Shown one piece after another: positions 10,672 through 23,029 of a stretch of 64,000 nt of DNA. The position numbers were made by a program, and so were the translations under genes. The DNA comes from Pseudomonas hygromyciniae (lineage in GTDB: Bacteria; Pseudomonadota; Gammaproteobacteria; Pseudomonadales; Pseudomonadaceae), in assembly GCF_016925675.1 (NCBI RefSeq), contig NZ_CP070506.1, positions 432,501 to 496,500 of the forward strand, written 5' to 3'. A model generated the notes under the pieces. It searched no databases. It had not been told where the DNA came from and saw only the letters and a list, made by a program, of their open reading frames with translations. How positions within the stretch are numbered: the stretch's first letter is position 1; each line of letters starts with the position of its first letter.

Positions 10672-12252
10672 ATGACTAGTTTGCATGCCGACGAGGCTTT
10701 CCTCGGCCATTACCAGTTGAGCCACGACCCTTTTGCGCCACGGGTCCCCGGTTTCAAGTTTTTCCCTGCGCAGCGCAAGCCGGTGCTGGGGCAGTTGCAC
10801 CACCTGGCGCGCTATAGCCAGTTGCTGCTGGTGGTCACCGGCCCTTTGGGCAGTGGCAAGACCCTGCTGCGCCAGGCACTGGTGGCCAGCACCAACAAAC
10901 AATCGGTGCAGAGCGTGGTGGTTTCCGCCCGCGGCGCCGGCGATGCGGCAGGCGTGTTGCGCCAGGTTGCCCAGGCGCTGGACGTGGCCAATGCCGAGCC
11001 GACCGCGATTCTCAAGCAAGTGGTACAACTGGGCCTGACCGGCCAGGAAGTCTACCTGCTGGTGGACGACGCCGAGCAGCTCGACGAATCTGCCCTCGAA
11101 GCCTTGCTGGCGCTGGCGGCGGGTACGCCGGAAGGTCGTCCCCATGTGTTCCTGTTCGGTGAGGCGTCGCTGATTGCCGATCTGGAGCAGCTCAGTGGCG
11201 AGCAAGAGCTGTTTCACGTCATCGAATTGCAGCCCTACGAAGAAGAAGAAACCCGCGAGTACCTGGCCCAGCGCCTTGAAGGTGCGGGCCAGGGCATCGA
11301 ACTTTTCTCTGCCCAGCAGATCTCTGATATTCACGAAAGCTCCGACGGCTGGCCTGGCACCATCAACCAGGTGGCCCGGGATGCAATGATCGAAGCAATG
11401 ATTGCCAGCCGCTCTGCGGTTAAGCGTCCAAAGATGGGGTTCACCATGCCGAAGAAACACGTACTGGCGATTTCTGCTGTAGTCGTGGTTGCCGTCGCCG
11501 CCGCCTGGTTGATTCCTGGCCGCAATAAGGCTCCGACCGCGCCAGGCGCGCCGACCGAGCAGGCGCAACTGCCACTGGGCAAGCCCACTACCAACGGCGC
11601 ACCTGCCGTTGAGTTTGCCGGCTCCGGCCAGCCTACCAACCTGCCGATGGTCGGCCAGCCGGTCATGCGTGGCCCGTTGGCAGAAGAAGCCGGCGCTATC
11701 TCCGAAGGCGACGACGGCGTGCCGGTAGAAGGCTCCAGCGCCACGCCGCCAACCGTTACCACCGTGGCCCCACCGCCTGGCGCAACAGCCAGCCCGGCAC
11801 CTGTGCCGGCGGCCAAGCCAACGCCTGCTCCGACCCAGGTCGCCACCGCCAAGCCTGCCCCAGCCCCGGCCCCAGTGGTCAAGCCGACGCCAGCCCCTGC
11901 GGCCAAGCTAGCGCCAGCCGCCAAGCCCGCTGAAAAACCGGTGACCGTGGCCAAGGCCGCTGCCGGCAGCGGCTGGTACGGCAGCCAACCGGCCAAGAAC
12001 TATGTGGTGCAGATCCTCGGCACCAGCTCCGAAGCCAACGCCCAGGCGTTCGTGAAAGAGCAGGGTGGCGAGTACCGTTATTTCAAGAAAGTGCTCAACG
12101 GCAAGCCTCTCTACGTGATCACCTACGGCAGTTTCCCGAGCCGCGCGGCAGCTGATTCCGCGATCAAGGCCTTGCCAGCGAAGGTTCAGGCTGGTAAACC
12201 TTGGCCTCGCACTGTTGCCAGCGTTCAACAAGAACTCGCAACAACCCGCTGA
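10672..12252 (+). CDS. DamX-like AAA ATPase with C-terminal SPOR domain
   Basis: This 526-residue protein probably acts at the division septum. An ExeA-like AAA domain fills residues 1 to about 250, with Walker A GPLGSGKT at 57-64 and a Walker B-like LLVDDAEQLDE. A transmembrane helix lies at about 262-280, followed by a long Pro/Ala/Lys linker (about 290-430) and a C-terminal SPOR domain (about 440-520) that in this family binds denuded septal glycan. It sits where enterobacteria carry damX, after aroB. The linker is low complexity and probably spans the periplasm. Confidence 0.85.
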   Translation: MTSLHADEAFLGHYQLSHDPFAPRVPGFKFFPAQRKPVLGQLHHLARYSQLLLVVTGPLGSGKTLLRQALVASTNKQSVQSVVVSARGAGDAAGVLRQVAQALDVANAEPTAILKQVVQLGLTGQEVYLLVDDAEQLDESALEALLALAAGTPEGRPHVFLFGEASLIADLEQLSGEQELFHVIELQPYEEEETREYLAQRLEGAGQGIELFSAQQISDIHESSDGWPGTINQVARDAMIEAMIASRSAVKRPKMGFTMPKKHVLAISAVVVVAVAAAWLIPGRNKAPTAPGAPTEQAQLPLGKPTTNGAPAVEFAGSGQPTNLPMVGQPVMRGPLAEEAGAISEGDDGVPVEGSSATPPTVTTVAPPPGATASPAPVPAAKPTPAPTQVATAKPAPAPAPVVKPTPAPAAKLAPAAKPAEKPVTVAKAAAGSGWYGSQPAKNYVVQILGTSSEANAQAFVKEQGGEYRYFKKVLNGKPLYVITYGSFPSRAAADSAIKALPAKVQAGKPWPRTVASVQQELATTR

Positions 12253-12461
12253 AGATCCGGCGACCTTACCCAGGTCGCCCTCCCAGCACCTCAAAAAACG
12301 ACAACAGCGTGCAGCCCTGAAGGCCGCGCGCTTTGTGGTGTCTGCGTCACAGTGGCTTTTGAGTAGTAGCGGTCAAAGTTAAAAAAGTTTTGACTAGCAC
12401 AGCATATCGCTTTAAACCTTTCATAAATGCGACATAGATTTGCGACAGTTCGTCGCCAAAT

Positions 12462-12490
12462 TTGTGGGCGTCTGTGTCGGTGTGTACAAT
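12462..12490 (+). promoter_or_regulatory. Possible sigma-70 promoter for gltBD in the 349-base upstream gap
   Basis: The gap 12253-12601 has a GGCGACCT/AGGTCGCC hairpin (12259-12279, no T tract) just after the damX-like gene. A fair promoter candidate follows: TTGTGG at 12462-12467, a 17-base spacer and TACAAT at 12485-12490. It would leave a leader of about 105 bases before the gltB ATG. The -35 box is weak, so this is tentative. Confidence 0.3.
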
Positions 12491-12601
12491 GACCTCCCTT
12501 TTGCCCCCGCTAAGCCGGCGTACGTTCGGCGTGGAAGGTAACCGGTTGAATTGAAAAGAAATTTGCCTCGAAATAAGAGGCAGCCTGGTGAGAAAGTGTC
12601 T

Positions 12602-15600
12602 ATGAAAGCAGGTCTGTACCAACCCGATGAATTCAAGGATAACTGTGGTTTCGGCCTGATAGCCCATATGCAGGGCGAACCCAGTCATACCCTTCTGCAA
12701 ACGGCCATCGAGGCCCTGACCTGCATGACCCACCGCGGTGGGATCAACGCCGACGGCAAGACCGGTGACGGTTGTGGCTTGCTGATTCAAAAGCCCGACC
12801 TGTTCCTGCGCGCCGTCGCCAAGCAAACCTTCGGCGCCGATCTGCCCAAGCAATACGCCGTGGGCATGGTGTTTTTCAATCAGGATCCGGTCAAAGCCGA
12901 GGCCGCTCGCGAAAACATGAACCGCGAGATCCTCGCCGCCGGCCTGCAACTGGTCGGCTGGCGCAAAGTGCCAATCGACACCAGCGTGCTCGGCCGTCTG
13001 GCCCACGAGCGCCTGCCGCAGATCGAACAAGTGTTTATCGCAGGCGACGGCCTGAGCGACCAGGACATGGCGATCAAGCTGTTCACCTCCCGTCGCCGCT
13101 CGTCCGTGGCCAACGCCCTGGACACCGACCACTACATCTGCAGCTTTTCCCACAAGACCATCATTTACAAAGGCCTGATGATGCCGGCGGACCTGACCGC
13201 CTTCTATCCAGACCTGAGCGATGAGCGCCTGCAAACCGCGATCTGCGTGTTCCACCAGCGCTTCTCCACCAACACCCTGCCGAAATGGCCGCTGGCCCAG
13301 CCATTCCGCTTCCTCGCCCACAACGGCGAGATCAACACCATCACCGGCAACCGCAACTGGGCCGTAGCCCGTCGCACCAAGTTCGCCAACGACTTGATGG
13401 ACCTCGAAGAGCTCGGCCCATTGGTCAACCGCGTGGGTTCCGACTCCTCGAGCATGGACAACATGCTGGAACTGATGGTCACCGGCGGCATCGACCTGTT
13501 CCGTGGCGTGCGCATGATCATTCCGCCAGCGTGGCAGAACGTCGAGACCATGGACCCCGATCTGCGGGCGTTCTATGAGTACAACTCGATGCACATGGAA
13601 CCGTGGGACGGCCCGGCCGGCGTGGTAATGACCGATGGCCGCTACGCGGTGTGCCTGCTCGACCGCAACGGCCTGCGCCCGGCGCGTTGGGTGACCACCA
13701 CCAACGGCTTCATCACCCTGGCGTCGGAAGTCGGCGTGTGGAACTACCAGCCTGAAGACGTGATTGCCAAAGGTCGCGTCGGCCCTGGCCAGATCCTGGC
13801 CGTGGACACCGAAACCGGGCAGATCCTCGACACCGATGCCATCGACAACCGCTTGAAGTCGCGTCACCCGTACAAGCAATGGCTGCGCAAGAACGCCCTG
13901 CGCATCCAGGCGACCATGGAAGACAACGACCACGGTTCGGCTTTCTATGACGTCGACCAGCTCAAGCAGTACATGAAGATGTACCAGGTCACGTTCGAAG
14001 AGCGCGACCAGGTACTGCGCCCGCTCGGCGAGCAAGGCTACGAGGCCGTCGGTTCCATGGGCGACGATACGCCCATGGCCGTGCTGTCCCAGCGCGTGCG
14101 CACGCCGTACGACTATTTCCGCCAGCAGTTCGCCCAGGTGACCAACCCACCGATCGACCCGCTGCGTGAAGCCATCGTGATGTCCCTGGAAGTGTGCCTC
14201 GGTGCCGAGCGCAATATCTTCCAGGAATCGCCAGAGCACGCATCACGCGTGATCCTCAGCTCGCCGGTGATCTCCCCAGCCAAGTGGCGCTCGTTGATGA
14301 CCCTGGAGCGTCCAGGTTTCGACCGCCAGATCATCGACCTGAACTACGACGAGAGCCTCGGCCTGGAAGCCGCGGTGCGCAACGTTGCGGATCAGGCTGA
14401 AGAAGCCGTGCGCGCCGGTCGCACCCAGATCGTGCTGACCGACCGCCATATCGCACCGGGCAAGCTGCCGATCCACGCATCCCTGGCCACCGGCGCGGTG
14501 CACCATCGCCTGACCGAAAAGGGCCTGCGCTGCGACTCCAACATCCTCGTCGAAACCGCCACCGCCCGCGACCCGCATCACTTTGCGGTGCTGATCGGCT
14601 TTGGCGCCTCGGCGGTGTATCCGTTCCTGGCTTATGAAGTGCTGGGTGACCTGATCCGTACCGGTGAAGTACTGGGCGACCTCTACGAGGTGTTCAAGAA
14701 CTACCGTAAGGGCATCACCAAGGGCCTGCTGAAGATCCTGTCGAAGATGGGCATCTCCACCGTCACGTCCTATCGCGGTGCGCAACTGTTCGAAGCTATC
14801 GGCTTGTCCGAAGAAGTCTGCGAGCTGAGCTTCCGTGGCGTGCCAAGCCGCATCAAGGGCGCGCGTTTCGTCGACATCGAAGCCGAGCAGAAAGCCCTGG
14901 CAGCCGAAGCCTGGAGCGCGCGCAAGCCGATCCAGCAAGGCGGCCTGCTCAAGTTCGTGCACGGTGGCGAATACCACGCGTACAACCCGGATGTGGTCAA
15001 CACCCTGCAAGCCGCTGTGCAGCAGGGCGACTACGCCAAGTTCAAGGAATACACCGCGCTGGTGGATAACCGCCCGGTATCGATGATCCGCGACCTGTTC
15101 CAGGTGAAGACCCTGGACACGCCGATGGACATCGCCGAAGTCGAGCCGCTGGAATCGATCCTCAAGCGCTTCGACTCCGCGGGTATTTCCCTGGGTGCCT
15201 TGTCGCCCGAGGCCCACGAAGCCCTGGCCGAAGCCATGAACCGCCTGGGTGCGCGTTCCAACTCCGGCGAAGGCGGCGAAGACCCGGCGCGCTACGGCAC
15301 CATCAAGAGCTCGAAAATCAAGCAAGTTGCCACTGGTCGTTTCGGGGTGACCCCGGAATACCTGGTCAACGCCGAAGTGCTGCAGATCAAGGTGGCCCAG
15401 GGCGCCAAGCCTGGTGAAGGCGGGCAACTGCCGGGCGGCAAGGTCAACGGCCTGATCGCCAAGCTGCGTTACGCAGTGCCAGGCGTGACCCTGATTTCGC
15501 CACCGCCGCACCACGACATCTATTCGATTGAAGACTTGTCGCAGCTGATTTTCGACTTGAAACAAGTCAACCCGCAGGCCCTGGTCTCGGTGAAACTGGT

Positions 15601-17047
15601 GGCAGAAGCCGGTGTGGGCACCATCGCCGCTGGCGTGGCCAAGGCCTATGCCGACCTGATCACCATCTCTGGCTATGACGGCGGCACCGGCGCATCGCCG
15701 CTGACCTCCATCAAGTACGCCGGCGCACCGTGGGAGCTGGGCCTGGCCGAGACTCACCAGACCCTGCGCGGCAACGACCTGCGCGGCAAAGTCCGGGTAC
15801 AAACCGACGGCGGCCTGAAAACCGGCCTCGACGTGATCAAGGCCGCAATCCTCGGCGCCGAAAGCTTTGGCTTCGGTACCGCGCCAATGATTGCCCTGGG
15901 CTGCAAATACCTGCGCATCTGTCACCTGAACAACTGCGCCACCGGCGTGGCGACGCAGAACGAGAAGCTGCGCAAGGATCACTACATCGGCACCGTCGAC
16001 ATGGTGGTGAATTTCTTCACCTACGTCGCCGAAGAAACCCGCGAGTGGCTGGCCAAGCTCGGCGTGCGTTCCCTGGAAGAGTTGATCGGGCGTACCGATC
16101 TGCTGGACATCCTCCAGGGCCAGACCGCCAAGCAGCAGCACCTGGACCTGACGCCACTGTTGGGCAGCGATCACATCCCGGCAGACAAGCCACAGTTCTG
16201 CCAGGTAGAGCGCAACCCGCCGTTCGATAAAGGCCTGTTGGCCGAGAAGATGGTCGATATGGCCGGCTCCTCGATCAATGACGCCAGCGGTGGCGAGTTC
16301 GCCTTGGATATCTGCAACTGCGATCGTTCCATCGGCGCACGGATCTCCGGCGAAATCGCGCGCAAGCACGGCAACCAGGGCATGGCCAAGGCGCCGATCA
16401 CCTTCCGCTTCAAGGGCACGGCCGGCCAGAGCTTTGGTGTGTGGAACGCCGGTGGCCTGCACATGTACCTCGAAGGCGACGCCAACGACTACGTGGGCAA
16501 GGGCATGACCGGTGGCAAGCTGGTGATCGTTCCGCCAGCGGGTAGCATTTACAAGACTCAGGACAGTGCCATCATCGGCAACACCTGCTTGTACGGCGCT
16601 ACCGGTGGCAAGCTGTTCGCTGCCGGCACCGCCGGTGAGCGTTTCGCCGTGCGTAACTCCGGTGCCCACACCGTGGTCGAAGGCACTGGCGATCACTGCT
16701 GCGAGTACATGACCGGGGGCTTTGTCGCGGTACTGGGCAAGACCGGTTACAACTTCGGTTCGGGCATGACCGGCGGTTTCGCCTACGTGCTGGACCAGGA
16801 CAACACCTTCGTCGACAAGGTCAACCACGAGTTGGTCGAGATCCAGCGGATCAGCGGCGAAGCCATGGAGTCCTACCGGAACCACTTGCAGCACGTGCTG
16901 GACGAGTACGTCGAGGAGACCGGCAGCGAATGGGGTCGTAACCTCGCCGAGAACCTCGATGATTACCTGCGTCGTTTCTGGCTGGTCAAGCCCAAGGCTG
17001 CCAACCTGAAATCGTTGCTTTCCAGCATCCGTGCCAACCCGCAGTGA
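12602..17047 (+). CDS. gltB: Glutamate synthase (NADPH) large subunit
   Basis: GltB transfers the amide nitrogen of glutamine to 2-oxoglutarate to give two glutamates. The frame is open from 12551, but the ATG at 12602 gives the family N-terminus [14 protein letters not shown] followed by Cys15, which becomes the catalytic N-terminal cysteine after propeptide removal. The mature protein has a type II glutamine amidotransferase domain, a central domain, an FMN-binding synthase domain ([20 protein letters not shown]) and the 3Fe-4S motif with cysteines in [15 protein letters not shown]. It ends with the GxGxG beta-helix. The length of 1481 residues is normal. Confidence 0.97.
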   Translation: MKAGLYQPDEFKDNCGFGLIAHMQGEPSHTLLQTAIEALTCMTHRGGINADGKTGDGCGLLIQKPDLFLRAVAKQTFGADLPKQYAVGMVFFNQDPVKAEAARENMNREILAAGLQLVGWRKVPIDTSVLGRLAHERLPQIEQVFIAGDGLSDQDMAIKLFTSRRRSSVANALDTDHYICSFSHKTIIYKGLMMPADLTAFYPDLSDERLQTAICVFHQRFSTNTLPKWPLAQPFRFLAHNGEINTITGNRNWAVARRTKFANDLMDLEELGPLVNRVGSDSSSMDNMLELMVTGGIDLFRGVRMIIPPAWQNVETMDPDLRAFYEYNSMHMEPWDGPAGVVMTDGRYAVCLLDRNGLRPARWVTTTNGFITLASEVGVWNYQPEDVIAKGRVGPGQILAVDTETGQILDTDAIDNRLKSRHPYKQWLRKNALRIQATMEDNDHGSAFYDVDQLKQYMKMYQVTFEERDQVLRPLGEQGYEAVGSMGDDTPMAVLSQRVRTPYDYFRQQFAQVTNPPIDPLREAIVMSLEVCLGAERNIFQESPEHASRVILSSPVISPAKWRSLMTLERPGFDRQIIDLNYDESLGLEAAVRNVADQAEEAVRAGRTQIVLTDRHIAPGKLPIHASLATGAVHHRLTEKGLRCDSNILVETATARDPHHFAVLIGFGASAVYPFLAYEVLGDLIRTGEVLGDLYEVFKNYRKGITKGLLKILSKMGISTVTSYRGAQLFEAIGLSEEVCELSFRGVPSRIKGARFVDIEAEQKALAAEAWSARKPIQQGGLLKFVHGGEYHAYNPDVVNTLQAAVQQGDYAKFKEYTALVDNRPVSMIRDLFQVKTLDTPMDIAEVEPLESILKRFDSAGISLGALSPEAHEALAEAMNRLGARSNSGEGGEDPARYGTIKSSKIKQVATGRFGVTPEYLVNAEVLQIKVAQGAKPGEGGQLPGGKVNGLIAKLRYAVPGVTLISPPPHHDIYSIEDLSQLIFDLKQVNPQALVSVKLVAEAGVGTIAAGVAKAYADLITISGYDGGTGASPLTSIKYAGAPWELGLAETHQTLRGNDLRGKVRVQTDGGLKTGLDVIKAAILGAESFGFGTAPMIALGCKYLRICHLNNCATGVATQNEKLRKDHYIGTVDMVVNFFTYVAEETREWLAKLGVRSLEELIGRTDLLDILQGQTAKQQHLDLTPLLGSDHIPADKPQFCQVERNPPFDKGLLAEKMVDMAGSSINDASGGEFALDICNCDRSIGARISGEIARKHGNQGMAKAPITFRFKGTAGQSFGVWNAGGLHMYLEGDANDYVGKGMTGGKLVIVPPAGSIYKTQDSAIIGNTCLYGATGGKLFAAGTAGERFAVRNSGAHTVVEGTGDHCCEYMTGGFVAVLGKTGYNFGSGMTGGFAYVLDQDNTFVDKVNHELVEIQRISGEAMESYRNHLQHVLDEYVEETGSEWGRNLAENLDDYLRRFWLVKPKAANLKSLLSSIRANPQ

Positions 17048-17070
17048 TATGCGCCTGAAGAGTTTGATGA

Positions 17071-18498
<1,428 letters not shown>

Positions 18499-18530
18499 TA
18501 CTGATCTCCAGCAGGAATGGGATCAAAAAT

Positions 18531-18618
18531 GTGGGAGCGGGCTTGCTCGCGAATGCGGTGTATCAGTCACTAAATAGGTCGACTGAGCCACCGCATTCGC
18601 GAGCAAGCCCGCTCCCAC
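18531..18618. repeat. REPIN-like inverted REP pair
   Basis: The arm GTGGGAGCGGGCTTGCTCGC starts at 18531 and its complement ends at 18618, with an AATGCGGTG/CACCGCATT inner stem. It lies downstream of gltD and before hemE. Confidence 0.9.
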
Positions 18619-18741
18619 TTTTGTTTTGCGGCGCTCTCATATCCGCGACAAATTGACCCGATAGACAAAAGGCTGACCTGCAACCGTGCCTTTTGCGTCC
18701 GGCTCTGAGAAAATGCCCGCACTTTTTTTGCGGATGCCGAC

Positions 18742-19809
18742 ATGACTGCCCTCAAGAACGACCGTTTCCTTCGTGCCCTGCTCAAGCAACCTGTAGACGT
18801 CACCCCCGTGTGGATGATGCGTCAAGCCGGTCGCTACCTGCCGGAGTACCGCGCCAGCCGCGCCAATGCGGGCGATTTCATGAGCCTGTGCATGAATCCG
18901 GAGTTCGCCTGCGAAGTCACGATGCAGCCGCTGGACCGCTATCCACAACTGGATGCGGCCATCCTCTTCTCCGATATCCTGACCATCCCCGACGCCATGG
19001 GCCAAGGCCTGTACTTTGAAACCGGCGAAGGTCCACGTTTCAAGAAAGTGGTCAGCACCCTGGCCGATATCGAAGCTCTGCCGATCCCTGATCCCCACAA
19101 AGACCTCGGTTATGTGATGGACGCCGTCAGCACCATCCGCCGCGAGCTCAATGGCCGCGTACCGTTGATCGGCTTCTCCGGCAGCCCGTGGACCCTGGCC
19201 ACCTACATGGTCGAAGGCGGTTCGTCGAAAGACTTCCGCAAGACCAAAGCCATGCTCTACGACAACCCACAAGCCATGCACCTGCTGCTGGACAAGCTGG
19301 CGCAGTCGGTCATTTCCTACCTCAACGGCCAGATCATGGCCGGTGCGCAAGCGGTGCAGATCTTCGACACCTGGGGTGGCAACCTGTCGGCGGCGGCTTA
19401 CCAGGAATTCTCCCTGGCCTACATGCGCAAAATCGTCAGCGGCCTGATCCGCGAACACGAAGGCCGCAAAGTGCCGGTGATCATGTTCACCAAGGGCGGC
19501 GGCCTGTGGCTGGAAAGCATCGCCGACGCCGGTGCCGACGCATTGGGCCTGGACTGGACTTGCGACCTGGGCGAAGCCCGTCGCCGTGTGGGCAACCAAG
19601 TGGCCCTGCAAGGCAACATGGACCCGACCGTGCTCTACGCCAAGCCGGAAGCGATCCGTACCGAAGTAGGTCGCATCCTCGCCAGCTACGGCAAGGGCAG
19701 CGGCCACGTGTTCAACCTTGGTCATGGCATCACCCCGGAAGTGAACCCGGAGCATGCGGGCGCGTTCCTGCGGGCGGTGCATGAGTTGTCGGCGCAGTAT
19801 CACGAATAA
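18742..19809 (+). CDS. hemE: Uroporphyrinogen decarboxylase
   Basis: HemE decarboxylates the four acetate groups of uroporphyrinogen III to give coproporphyrinogen III in haem synthesis. The 355-residue protein has the signature [11 protein letters not shown] near residues 27-37, [13 protein letters not shown], and the C-terminal [14 protein letters not shown]. The key Asp lies in [12 protein letters not shown]. It has normal length and is flanked by REP elements on both sides, consistent with a single-gene transcription unit. Confidence 0.97.
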   Translation: MTALKNDRFLRALLKQPVDVTPVWMMRQAGRYLPEYRASRANAGDFMSLCMNPEFACEVTMQPLDRYPQLDAAILFSDILTIPDAMGQGLYFETGEGPRFKKVVSTLADIEALPIPDPHKDLGYVMDAVSTIRRELNGRVPLIGFSGSPWTLATYMVEGGSSKDFRKTKAMLYDNPQAMHLLLDKLAQSVISYLNGQIMAGAQAVQIFDTWGGNLSAAAYQEFSLAYMRKIVSGLIREHEGRKVPVIMFTKGGGLWLESIADAGADALGLDWTCDLGEARRRVGNQVALQGNMDPTVLYAKPEAIRTEVGRILASYGKGSGHVFNLGHGITPEVNPEHAGAFLRAVHELSAQYHE

Positions 19810-19823
19810 CACGCAAAACATAT

Positions 19824-19910
19824 GTGAGAGCGGGCTTGCTCGCGAATGCGGAGTGTCAGTTGATACATTCATGACTGATACACCGCTTTCGCGAGCAAGC
19901 CCGCTCGCAC
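19824..19910. repeat. REPIN-like inverted REP pair
   Basis: The arm GTGAGAGCGGGCTTGCTCGC at 19824 pairs with its complement ending at 19910. It lies between the converging hemE and MFS genes. The arm carries GAGAGC instead of GGGAGC, a matched change seen at both ends (GCTCGCAC). Confidence 0.88.
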
Positions 19911-19928
19911 ATTTGAAGCAACGCCGTA

Positions 19929-21203
19929 TCAGGTCTTTACGTTCCCCAACGGCGGCAACTTCGCCAGCTTCAGCGCCACCAGCAGCGCAACGATCAACAG
20001 CGCAACGATAAACCCGCCAATCCCGTTCCAGCCGGCGTAATGCCAGAAAAACCCACCCGCCGTCCCGGCAATGCTCGACCCCGCGTAATAGCTGAACAAG
20101 TACAGCGACGAAGCCTGGCCCTTGGCTTTCAGCGCACGCCGGCCAATCCAGCTGCTGGCTACCGAGTGGGCGCCGAAGAAGCCGAAGGTGAAGATCAGCA
20201 TGCCGATGATGATCAGTGGCAGCGGGCTGAACAGGGTCAGGGTGATGCCGGCGAGCATCAGTACGATAGTGGCCCACAGCATGCGACGCCGTCCCAGGCG
20301 GTCGGCCAGCGAGCCGATCTTCGCCGAACTGTAGATGCCCGACAGGTACACCACCGACAGCAAGCCCACCACCGCCTGGCTCAGGTCATAGGGATCGGCC
20401 AGCAAACGGTAGCCGATGTAGTTAAACAGCGTGACGAAGGCACCCATCAGCACGAAGGCTTCAAGGAACAGCCACGGCAGGCCGGCATCCTTGAAGTGCA
20501 TGACGAAACCGTTGAGCAGGTTGCGCGGCTTGAGGCTACTGGCGCGGAAGTTGCGCGAGGGCGGCAGGATTTTCCAGAACACCGTCGCCGCAATCAGCGC
20601 CAGCGCGCCGATGATCAGCATTGCCGTGTGCCAGCTGACAAAGTCGATCAACACGCCAGTGATCAGGCGCCCGCTCATGCCACCAATCGCATTGCCGCCG
20701 ATATACAGGCCCATGGCCAGGCCGATGTGCTGCGGATGGATCTCTTCGCTGAGGTAGGTCATGGCCACGGCCGCCAAGCCACTGAGGGACAGGCCGAGCA
20801 GCGCGCGCATCCACAGGATGCCTTCCCAGGTCGGCATCAGGCCGCTGGCGATGGTGCATACCGCCGCGCAGAACAGCGAGGTGACCATCACCGGCTTGCG
20901 CCCCAGGCGGTCGGAGATCGGTCCGGTGATCAACAGGCCAAAAGCGAGCATCGCCGTGGAGACTGAGAGGATCAGGCTGCTCTGCGCGGCATTGATGGAG
21001 AACTCATGGGACAGCGCCGGCATCATCGGCTGCACGCAATACAGCAGGGCAAAGGTGGCAAATCCGCCGGAAAACAGGGCCAGCACCGTGCGCATGAACA
21101 TCGGCGTATCTTTTTCGATGTACACATCGTTGAGTTGCGCCACCACCTCGTCGAGGGCGGTGGGTGGCAGTTCCTGGGAGAGTGGAGCAACAGCAGATTT
21201 CAC
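19929..21203 (-). CDS. MFS transporter, YnfM-like drug/sugar efflux type
   Basis: This inner-membrane secondary transporter of about 424 residues has twelve predicted helices and the MFS motif A-like segments SDRLGRKPVM and ADRLGRRRML. A long hydrophilic N-terminal tail (about 40 residues) precedes the first helix. The frame is open to a TTG at 21221, but the GTG at 21203 has a GAGG six bases upstream and is preferred. It is divergent from a LysR gene that probably controls it. The substrate cannot be read from the sequence; the closest type is the YnfM/arabinose-efflux group. Confidence 0.85.
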   Translation of the reverse strand: MKSAVAPLSQELPPTALDEVVAQLNDVYIEKDTPMFMRTVLALFSGGFATFALLYCVQPMMPALSHEFSINAAQSSLILSVSTAMLAFGLLITGPISDRLGRKPVMVTSLFCAAVCTIASGLMPTWEGILWMRALLGLSLSGLAAVAMTYLSEEIHPQHIGLAMGLYIGGNAIGGMSGRLITGVLIDFVSWHTAMLIIGALALIAATVFWKILPPSRNFRASSLKPRNLLNGFVMHFKDAGLPWLFLEAFVLMGAFVTLFNYIGYRLLADPYDLSQAVVGLLSVVYLSGIYSSAKIGSLADRLGRRRMLWATIVLMLAGITLTLFSPLPLIIIGMLIFTFGFFGAHSVASSWIGRRALKAKGQASSLYLFSYYAGSSIAGTAGGFFWHYAGWNGIGGFIVALLIVALLVALKLAKLPPLGNVKT

Positions 21204-21325
21204 GCGGGACCTCGGTGGCAAAGGCTGCCAGGGCTGGCAATGAAAAAAGAATATAGCTGGCTAATGATTCTTTCCAATATATTGTTCGACCTGTTTGATA
21301 GCTTTTACGACCTAATGAGGTTTTC

Positions 21326-22219
21326 ATGGAATTGCGCCACTTGCGCTACTTCATCGCCGTGGCTGAAGAGCTGCATTTCGGCCGGGCTGCTCAGGTATTG
21401 GGCATCTCCCAGCCGCCGTTGAGCCAGCAGATACAGGCCCTGGAACAGGAGGTCGGCGCCCGGCTGTTCGAGCGTACCAACCGTCGGGTCGAGCTGAGCG
21501 AGGCAGGGCGATTGTTCCTCGCGGAAGCCCGATTGGTACTGGCTCAGGTCGACAAGGCCGCAGACGTAGCGCGCCGTGCGCAGTTGGGGGAGTTGGGCGA
21601 ATTGAAGATTGGCTTCACCTCGTCGGCGCCGTTCAACTCCAGCATCCCAAAGGCGATTTTTGCTTTTCGTCAGGCCTTCCCGGCAGTGCATTTGAATTTG
21701 CAGGAAATGAGCAGCACCGAAGTGGCGGGCGCGCTGGTGGACGAGTCGATCCAGGTCGGCTTGATGCGTCCGTTGCCCCTGCCAGACTCGTTGAGTGTCG
21801 TGGAGTTGATGCGCGAGCCCCTGGTGGCGGTGCTGAGTGCCGGCCATCCGTTGGCCCAAGGCAGCGAACGTGGCCTGCACCTGACGCAGTTGGCTGACGA
21901 GCCTTTTGTATTTTTCCCACGGGCCTATGGCAGTGGTTTATATGCGCAACTGATCAACCTGGCCCGCGATGCCGGCTTCAGTCCGTACTTCGCCCAGGAG
22001 GCCGGCGAGGCCATGACTATCATCGGTCTGGTGGCGGCGGGGTTGGGGGTGTCGGTGTTGCCGGCGTCGTACCAGCGCATCCGCATCGACGGCGTGGTCT
22101 ACCGCACCTTGCTCGACCCTGAGGCAGTGACGGCGGTGTGGCTGGTGCAGCGTAAAGACCAGCAGTCGCCCATGGCCAAGGCGTTTGTCGAGCTGCTGAC
22201 GCGCAAGGCGTTGGTGTAG
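21326..22219 (+). CDS. LysR-type transcriptional regulator
   Basis: This 297-residue LysR regulator has the N-terminal winged helix-turn-helix (residues 1-60, FGRAAQVLGISQPPLSQQIQ). A periplasmic-binding-like effector domain starts near residue 90 (LKIGFTSSAPFN). It is divergent from the MFS gene, with about 120 bases between them, so it is likely to regulate that gene and itself from this gap. A perfect palindrome CAATATATTG sits at 21275-21284 in the gap. The effector is unknown. Confidence 0.92.
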   Translation: MELRHLRYFIAVAEELHFGRAAQVLGISQPPLSQQIQALEQEVGARLFERTNRRVELSEAGRLFLAEARLVLAQVDKAADVARRAQLGELGELKIGFTSSAPFNSSIPKAIFAFRQAFPAVHLNLQEMSSTEVAGALVDESIQVGLMRPLPLPDSLSVVELMREPLVAVLSAGHPLAQGSERGLHLTQLADEPFVFFPRAYGSGLYAQLINLARDAGFSPYFAQEAGEAMTIIGLVAAGLGVSVLPASYQRIRIDGVVYRTLLDPEAVTAVWLVQRKDQQSPMAKAFVELLTRKALV

Positions 22220-22343
22220 CGGCGGTCACATATCAGGTAACGGAACCGGTTTAGCGATTTGCCTTGGCGTTGCGCAAAATCGTTTCTTTTTCACTGAGTG
22301 ACATGGATGACACTTCTCTATCAACCCAAAGACAGGAGGCGTT

Positions 22344-22466
22344 TTGCCACGGATTGTCCTATCCGGCTTTTCAGGCATACTGCCCCGGTTCCCGAAAGGG
22401 GCTTGTGAGACTCTGAGGATCCTGGAAATCCAGCTATCGCAGAGCCGGGCAGGACAAGGGCGATGA
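22344..22466 (+). CDS. Possible 40-residue small ORF with strong ribosome site
   Basis: A perfect AGGAGG at 22334-22339 lies four bases before a TTG that opens a 40-codon frame ending at TGA 22464-22466. The predicted peptide begins MPRIVLSGFSGILPRF and is basic with a short hydrophobic start. The terminator 23 bases later would close a small monocistronic unit. The short spacing, the TTG start and the overlap with RNA hairpins make this uncertain. Confidence 0.25.
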   Translation: MPRIVLSGFSGILPRFPKGACETLRILEIQLSQSRAGQGR

Positions 22467-22488
22467 CAAGCCAGCCTGCTTGTGAAGA

Positions 22489-22516
22489 GGGCGCCGAAAG
22501 GCGCCCTTTGTCGTTT
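22489..22516 (+). terminator. Rho-independent terminator
   Basis: A perfect 7-bp GGGCGCC/GGCGCCC stem closed by a GAAA tetraloop is followed by TTTGTCGTTT. It ends the plus-strand transcript of the small ORF or RNA candidate just before the converging APE operon. Confidence 0.75.
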
Positions 22517-22552
22517 CTGGTGTTAGGTGGATGCTGGCTTGCCAGGCGCCAC

Positions 22553-23002
22553 TCAGTTCTGCTTCGACGTCCCCGTCTCCTTGAACAACTGCGCCGCCGT
22601 ACCCGCTTGCGCCGCGCCGTTTGTGCGCAGCCCGGCCATGATGTCGCGGTCGAGCATGCTCACCCAGCGGTTGTAGTTGCGATGAATCTTGCCGTCCTTG
22701 TAGCCCAGTTCCTGGCTGTCGCGGTAGGTGATGGCGTAGCTGGTGCCGGTATAGCGGATGTCGATTTCGGCGTAGTAGCGGTTGCGCACGTTGATCTGGG
22801 CCTGGATCAGGCGTGGGTCGGCGCGCTGGACGGTCCAGTTGCGCTTGTCCAGGGCGGTGAGGATGCTCTGTTTCATTTTCTCTTCGCTGACTTGCTCGTT
22901 GGCGGCGAGCGCGTGCTGGGTGTTGAGCACCGGTTTGCTGGTACAGCCGGCAGCGGTCAGCAGGGTCAGGGCGATGAGGGTGGCGCGCAGCAACGAAGAC
23001 AT
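22553..23002 (-). CDS. Small outer-membrane-type lipoprotein, last gene of the APE operon
   Basis: This 149-residue lipoprotein has a signal peptide with the lipobox TAAGC and lipidated Cys20. The remainder is a compact alpha/beta domain with SEEKMKQSILTALDKRNW and YAEIDIRYTGTSYAITY. The ATG at 23002 is chosen because GGAG lies eight bases upstream; the frame is open 18 bases further. It starts 27 bases after the apeR-like ketosynthase gene, in the same direction. I do not recognise a function; its position suggests an envelope role linked to the aryl-polyene product. Confidence 0.75.
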   Translation of the reverse strand: MSSLLRATLIALTLLTAAGCTSKPVLNTQHALAANEQVSEEKMKQSILTALDKRNWTVQRADPRLIQAQINVRNRYYAEIDIRYTGTSYAITYRDSQELGYKDGKIHRNYNRWVSMLDRDIMAGLRTNGAAQAGTAAQLFKETGTSKQN

Positions 23003-23029
23003 TCCGTTTTCTCCAATCAAATAAAAGGC

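Larger units (their letters stand above)
22320..22516 (+). ncRNA. Candidate structured RNA in the 333-base gap after the LysR gene
   Basis: The gap 22220-22552 has no normal gene. It holds a GCCCC/GGGGC hairpin (22382-22402), a two-tier hairpin (CTCTG 22411-22415 with CAGAG 22440-22444, enclosing CTGG/CCAG), and a textbook terminator with a GAAA tetraloop (22489-22506). Several GGA motifs are present. This looks like an independent short transcript, either a small RNA or the mRNA of the small ORF at 22344. It matches no small RNA family I can name. Confidence 0.35.

Noticed and set aside
12259..12279. Terminator after the damX-like gene
   Set aside because: The GGCGACCT/AGGTCGCC stem is good, but no T tract follows on the plus strand, so it is recorded only as a hairpin.
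12347..16894. Long minus-strand frames (630 and 883 codons) opposite gltB
   Set aside because: gltB on the other strand carries every expected motif. These frames have no recognisable domain and are antisense shadows.
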